A DNA stretch of 64,000 nucleotides from Diospyros lotus (taxonomy: Eukaryota; Streptophyta; Magnoliopsida; Ericales; Ebenaceae). Positions 58,196 through 64,000 of the stretch are shown here, piece after piece. The stretch covers positions 34,535,191 to 34,599,190 of the forward strand of contig NC_068346.1 of NCBI RefSeq assembly GCF_014633365.1. Direction: 5' to 3'. Below the pieces are notes generated by a model that had not been told where the DNA came from, did no database searches, and was given only the letters and a program-made list of their open reading frames with translations. Positions within the stretch are counted from its first letter, which is position 1. Each line of letters begins with the position of its first letter. The position numbers and the translations under genes are program-made.

Positions 58196-58385
58196 TCTGT
58201 TGTCGAGTGCCTCCAAGTCCCAAATGTGGAGACTTGAGAAACCCATTTGTCTTCACCAACACTAATCCGAGATGGCTTGGCACCATCTCATCCTCATCAT
58301 CCACAACCCATTTCGATCATCGAGAACGAAAGGATGGTTTAGAAGCCTTTCAGTTGTTTATGTACTCTTCGATTGCCTGTCCATC
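58196..58385 (-). pseudogene. C-terminal kinase fragment, uninterrupted
   Basis: Paralog of 18378-18835 without the hAT-like element. On the minus strand it matches the end of type B kinases (GAACGAAAGGATGGTTTAG and GAGACTTGAGAAACCC in complement). Decayed, with no usable frame. Confidence 0.65.
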
Positions 58386-59772
58386 CTCATCATCCGCCAA
58401 TCCATTCCGACTGTATTATTATGAATACCAAGGGTTTAAACATCTCAAATTCAATTTCAAGCATTAAAATTAAAAATACATATTTTAAAAATTTGAACAT
58501 TTATTTATTTGTATATTTTCTCTTATGAGGGTTGTTAGTGACATTTTTTTTACATATTTTTTTATCACTTTCTCTTTTATATTATTATTTTATTATCACT
58601 AGCATGTTTTTTGACAAATAAACATTAAAAAATTAACATAACATACACAAATTTATAATAATTCTACTTAAAATAAAATTATTATAAATTTATGTGTCAT
58701 ATCAATTTGTAAGGGTTGTTTGTTAAACTTATTTGTAGGTATGGTATTTACTTTTTGATAGAAACCTCGTTATTATACTAGGTAAAAGGAGAGTATTTAC
58801 GTTATAGAAAAATTACAAAATTATCCTTATTTGAAGCTCTTTGGAGGGGGGACACTTGTCTCCAAATTGACATCTTAGTATAACCCGACTTAGGTAAAAA
58901 AACTCAAATTAAATAATCAGATTAGTCTGATTTGAATCTGAATTTCTATTTATCCATATTGACTTGTGAATCTTGTTCTACCTCATTATATATTTATATA
59001 AAAATACAAATTTTAAGAGTCAATTACATTATCATTTTTTTTTTTACATCATTACTTTACTTTTTGATATCAAGATTGGTTTGATAGTCAAAAAATATAT
59101 CGAAGACCCGAGTCGTGCCCTTATACCTCAAGTAAGTTTTGTTTAAACTCAAGATTAAGGACAACTACTAGATACACTTGACTTTAAATAAAAAAAAAAA
59201 TATTACTTGTACAAATAACTGGGTTACCGAGAGAATAACTAAAAGTGTCAAAATTCAAAAATGTCCTCACTTAATTTGTTTTGTTGCCTTTGGATGAAGC
59301 CATGGAGTCCTGGGCTTAATCCCATGATAAAGCCTGATCATTGATGATAAAATTTGATTCAGTCATCGGACTTGTATATCTCGTCAGTACATGTAGTACA
59401 ATTCTTAAACAAAACTAATAATAATAGACTCTAACTATCATTACCAGGGTAATTTTAAGTAAAAAGTTATCTCAATGACAACGAGAAAAGGAGTAATAAA
59501 ATAAAATAAAAATATTATTTAAATACTTATTTATAATATTTTTAATAACACATATTGTTGAATTAAACACATATTTAGATAATGTTTATTAATCAATATA
59601 TAGATAAAAAAAAGTAATATATAAAAATTATTTCATACAAAAGTATTTTTTATGGTGTTTGATAAATTTATTTAACGACTCTTAAAAAAAAGTCACGATA
59701 TTTCTTATATAAATTTTTCAAATAAATTTATCTTTTCCTTACTCTAGATAAATTTATATTATTTTTTAGTGT
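58386..59772. repeat. Duplicated non-coding region with empty retrotransposon site
   Basis: Matches 18836-20052 and then 36549-36660. The empty target of the Tekay-like array is at 59591-59610 (AATCAATATATAGATAAAAA). No gene seen. Confidence 0.65.
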
Positions 59773-60472
59773 TGTTATATGTATTTCCCGCATCACCCCG
59801 CATGGGCCAGACTCGGTCCGATAGACCGGCCCAATCACCCAAGGCCAAGAAGGCCCGGACGACCTCGTCAAGGAAGGTCCAGCCTCCATCAAAGATCCGG
59901 AACTCGTAAAGCGAGCGTATGGCGAGCTCCCGGTAATCCCCCAACGAACTCGGAGCAATCGACTAACGAGCTCCTGAAATATCCTCCAGATCGCTGGACC
60001 ATCCAGGTTGCTCGCCTAAAACCTCCAGCTCGCATGAGCGGCAAAGCTGCTGAGAAGTCAGAGGTAGGGTCCGATCACTTTATCTGTAACAGCCCATGCC
60101 CCTCGTAATGAGGATCCCACTCCCGGTCTTGCGAAGGCGGTAAGAACTATTTGTCCCCCATTATACAAACACTGTATTTTTATATATTATCTAGATTGTA
60201 AAAGTCCCTCAAGAAAAATGGAAATAAAGGGGGCCATGAGGAGCAAAGAGGAGGGACATAAAAGAATAATCAGATACCGCCACTCTGGGAGAATAATCAG
60301 ATGGCGGCCGTGGACTAGGTATCGTTCTGGCCGAACCACGTAAAAGATTCTGGTGTACACGCTTGGAACTTTGGGGGAGGGGGGGGTTTTCTTCCTTCCT
60401 TCTCGGTATTTTTTTGGATTGACTCACCGCGGCCCAAAACGAATCACGGTCGGCCGAAATCAAACGTCGACA
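59773..60472 (+). repeat. 5' LTR of a Tat-type Ty3/gypsy element
   Basis: 700 bp from TGTTATATGTATTTCC to GTCGACA. Boundaries are set by the solo LTR of the same family at 13361-14035, which has a perfect target-site duplication. Confidence 0.85.
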
Positions 60473-60475
60473 TTT

Positions 60476-60493
60476 TGGCGCTAGAGGAAGGGG
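60476..60493 (+). other. Possible primer-binding site of the Tat-type element
   Basis: TGGCGCTAGAGGAAGGGG begins three bases after the LTR. Position and TGG start fit a primer-binding site; I cannot assign the tRNA. Confidence 0.45.
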
Positions 60494-60511
60494 CCGCTCT
60501 GATCAATAGCC

Positions 60512-63500
60512 ATGGCTAGAGGAAGGAATACTAGAAGTTCCGAGGCGGCGGTCGACCCGCCTGAAAATCACCACGACCGACCACGAGACTTACCACCAAA
60601 TGGAGGACCCATTGCCCCGACAGCCGATACTCCTTTGCCGCCGCCCGCCGGAGACGCTCCCGGCATACCACCACGGATCCCTGTCCAGCCTATTGTCCAA
60701 ATCACCGGGACAGGGACGATTCGGGACTGGCAACAGCGCCAGGAAGCATTGGAGAATACGGTAATGCAACTCGCTGACGCGGTCAGAATTCTGGCCCAAG
60801 CTCAAGCACGGGCTGTCCACGACCCACCGGCGTCGCCTCGCAGGGTCCGCCAACCGCGGGAGGAGAGACACCCACCCGCGGAAGAAGATATCGGGGATAA
60901 CTACCCGTCCCCAATTCACCGCTCCCCAGTCCGAGAAAGAAGCAGGCGATCGCAAGCCTAGCAATCAGTAGGACCGGACTCAACTGTGAAAGAGCTGTAT
61001 CAGAGGGTGCGACAGCTGGAGGAACGACAAGGAGTCCGCAGCCAGAATAATGGCCGTGGGGATAGGACGCTGTTCGCCAGAGAAATTGAGCTCGAACCCC
61101 TGCCCCGGAGGTTTAAGGTCCCGAGCATGCCACAATATAATGGGGACAGCGACCCCTATGATTACCTGGATGCGTACAACGTGCAAATGGATCTACAGAC
61201 AACCAGCTCGCTGGCTAAATGTCGCGCCTTCCCAGCAATCTTAGGAGACATCCCCCGAGCTTGGTTCAGGAGCCTTCCGCCTCGTAGCATCAACAGCTGG
61301 GAGGAGTGCCAACAGAGGTTCCTTAACCAATACAGGGCTCTAAGGAGGCAGCTCGCGCCACCTTGCCACCTCGCCACCGTATTCCAGAAAGCAAACGAAC
61401 CATTAAGGGATTACATCGCCAGGTTCAGGCGCGAGGTGAGCAACGTCGAGGATCCCTCGGATGAAAGTATCCTAACGGCGATCTCCGCCGGCCTCCGAAA
61501 AGACGGAAAGCTCTACGAGAGCATCTACCGAACCCCGGTCAAAGACCTGGGGGAATTCTATGAACGAGCTTCCAAGGAAATCCGATGGGAAGACGCCTTC
61601 GGGACGAAGAAGCCCGTCGGGTCGAGAGAAGAAGTTGGGGGCTCCAGCCAGAATAAGAAAAGGCACAACGGAGACGCCGGAAGAGAAGCTCAGGGGGAGC
61701 GCTCGAGCAATGAAGTGTTCAAGCGAGCTCGGAAGGCAGAGGGAGATGAGCGACCTCATAGATCACAGCGCTTTGACAGCTACTGTGCCCTGTCAGACCC
61801 CCAAGAAAGGATCTTCGCCATCGAAAGGAACAAAGAGGAATTCGGGAAGCCCAACCCGTTAAGAACCCCAAACAAATTCCGAAACAAAGAAAAATTTTGC
61901 GCGTACCACAACGAGGCGGGTCACAACACCTCGGAATGTTGGGCCCTAAGGGACGCCATCGAAGATCTGATAAGAAGAGGTCGCTTGAAAGATTACGTGG
62001 TGCGGCCGACTAATCAACCAAGCCAGCCGCCGGTACAGCAGCAGCCTCCCACCGATGACGACCAAGCACCGGCTGTACGAACCATCTACACGATTCATGG
62101 CGGGCCCCACCTCGCTGGTTCCTCCCACAAATCCCGCGACAAATACATACGAGAGGCCAACCATGTCTTGCTAGCGAGATCGGGCGAACAGCCGGTTCCC
62201 GCGAAGCGGCCTAGGGGTAACCCAATCCCAGAGAAGATGTTTTTCTCGGAAGAAGACGCCAGAGACGTCCATTGGCCGCACAACGACGCACTCGTTATAC
62301 GAGCCCAGGTCGGCAACTCCGAAGTGCGGAGGATAATGGTGGACACGGGCAGCTCGGTAAATGTAATGTACAGAGCATGCTTCGATCAGATGGGTTTGGG
62401 ACCGGAACAGTTGGGTTCGTCCCCAAAGCCACTCTATGGGTTCACGGGAGACGCAGTGATTCCCGTCGGTCGGATCAGCCTTCCCCTCACCATCGGGGAT
62501 GCGAACCGCCAGGCCACTACTTTGGCAGAATTCCTCATAATTGACTGCCCCTCAGCATACAACGTCGTACTCGGAAGGCCGGCGATGAACGACCTGGATC
62601 TAGTGACCTCAACCAGGTCGCTTACGGTGAAATTCCCGACCCCCGACGGTGTAGGGTGTGTACGAGGCGAGCAGCACCTCGCAAGACGTTGCTATGAGGA
62701 CGCCCTGAAAATGGGAGCAAAGGGAAAGAAAGTAAATATCATCGCAAAAGTCGGCCCGCGATCAACCGGCCGATGGGAGGACCTGGATCCACGCGAGGTC
62801 GACTGCGAAAAGCCCACCGGTCCCATGGAAGAGCTCGAAGATATCTCAGTTGGCGAGGCAGACGAGGAAAGGCACCTCAAGCTAGGCAAGAGTCTGGCCC
62901 CCGAGGTAAAATCCCAACTTACAGATTTCCTTAAAGCTAACCTTGATGTATTCGCATGGAACCACGAAGATATGGTGGGAATCGCCCCAGAAGTCATGTC
63001 ACACAGGCTCAACGTAGATCCAGGCTACAGGCCAGTGCGCCAGAAGAGGAGGCCAATGACTCCAGAGCGTTATACCGCTCTTAAAGAAGAAGTGGACAAA
63101 CTCTTGGCGAATAATTTCATCAAGGAAGCCCACTATCCGGTCTGGGTGGCCAACCCGGTCCTAGTAAAAAAGAAAAACGGGAAGTGGAGGACCTGCATCG
63201 ACTTCACCGACCTGAACAAGGCCTGTCCTAAAGACAGCTTTCCCCTCCCCAGAATCGATCAGCTCGTAGATGCAACGGCTGGTCACCGCCTCCTCAGTTT
63301 TATGGATGCCTATTCAGGCTACAACCAAATCCCCATGAACCCAACGGACCAAGAGCACACCTCGTTCATAACCGACCGGGGGCTCTATTGTTACAAGGTC
63401 ATGCCCTTTGGATTGAAGAATGTTGGCGCGACCTACCAGAGGCTGGTCAATACGATGTTCGAAACACTGATCGGAAAAACCATGGAAGTATACGTTGACG

Positions 63501-64000
63501 ACATGCTGGTAAAATCCGAGCAAGTGACGGACCACGTTTCCGATCTAAGAGAAACGTTTGGAGTCCTCAGGAAATATCAGATGAAGCTCAACCCGCTCAA
63601 GTGCGCCTTCGGTGTAGCCTCTGGAAAATTTCTTGGGTTTATGGTAAACAACAGAGGCATTGAAGCCAACCCAGACAAAATTAAGGCTCTGCTCGACATG
63701 AGGTCGCCTATAAGAAAGAAGGAGGTGCAAAGCCTCAATGGTCAGGTCGCGGCTCTGAGCCGTTTCATTTCAAAGGCAACTGACAAGTGTGCCCCTTTCT
63801 TCGAGCTTCTAAAAAAGGAGAAAGACTTCAGATGGACAGAAGAATGCGAGTTCGCATTCCAACAACTAAAGGAGTACATGGGACGGGCCCCGCTGCTCGC
63901 CAAACCTAAGGAGGGAGAGAGGTTGACCTTGTACTTAGGAGTATCCCAACAGGCTCTCAGCGCGGCCCTCGTTCGGGGGGAAGAAGGGGTGCAGCACCCC
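60512..64000 (+). CDS. Tat/Ogre-Retand-type gag-pol, partial, with in-frame UAG
   Basis: One frame from ATG 60512 to the window end, broken only by TAG at 60959-60961 (codon 150). Before the stop is a proline-rich basic N-terminus; after it a gag core (RFKVPSMPQYNGDSDPYDYL, AWFRSLPPRSINSWEE), a C/H zinc-knuckle-like CAYHNEAGHNTSEC with IEDLIRRGRL, aspartic protease VDTGSSVNVMY (near 62,342), reverse transcriptase (KWRTCIDFTDLNKACPKDSF; YVDDMLVKS near 63,491), and the beginning of RNase H (LTLYLGVSQQALSAALV). These phrases are typical of the Tat lineage. RNase H, integrase, any second RNase H or extra ORF and the 3' LTR lie beyond the window. No other stop was found in this frame. Confidence 0.88.

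Overview
This is a window of nuclear DNA from a flowering plant, probably a eudicot. The evidence is intron-split genes, AT-rich spacers, plant-type LTR retrotransposons (a Ty3/gypsy chromovirus of the Tekay/Del type and a Tat/Ogre-Retand type), hAT-like elements, and intronless protein kinases of the plant MAPKKK17/18 type. The species cannot be named from the sequence.

The backbone is a decaying, repeatedly duplicated kinase cluster with about ten copies or fragments. Two lineages can be told apart. Type A starts MGSW (K1 at 2141-3196, K5 at 46501-47565). Type B starts MDTxNxNW or similar (K3, K4, K8, K9, plus C-terminal fragments). K2 (6103-7137) and K6 (50094-51128) have a type A front half and a type B back half. 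Only K1 and K6 are uninterrupted; the rest carry nonsense codons, frameshifts or truncations. The order K1-K2-K3 with its spacers matches K5-K6-K7, so roughly 1-10,000 and 42,874-53,440 are copies of one block. K8 and K9 are inverted copies of K3-like and K4-like units.

Other host sequences are a multi-exon gene of unknown function (14486-18065), whose last exon was duplicated and fused to kinase K9 at about 57,376, and a broken ABCI19/20/21-type ABC ATPase gene (38776-41466) next to K4. A small piece of that ABC gene's exon is also found beside K2, K3, K6, K7 and K8, so it travelled with the kinase unit.

Mobile DNA fills much of the rest. A near-identical tandem array LTR-internal-LTR-internal-LTR of one Tekay-like element occupies 20053-36548 (period 7118 bp, LTR 2260 bp); its empty target site survives in the duplicated block at about 59,600. 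Two solo LTRs have perfect 5-bp target-site duplications (13361-14035, 43327-43716). Two non-autonomous hAT-like elements have 8-bp target-site duplications (18397-18661, 44811-45890). A Tat-type element with its 5' LTR starts at 59773 and runs off the right end. Both retrotransposon families carry one in-frame UAG within an otherwise open gag-pol frame. In the Tat element its 3' context matches the tobamovirus-type readthrough consensus.

No tRNA, rRNA, CRISPR array or prokaryote-type system was seen. Exon coordinates and repeat boundaries were read by eye.
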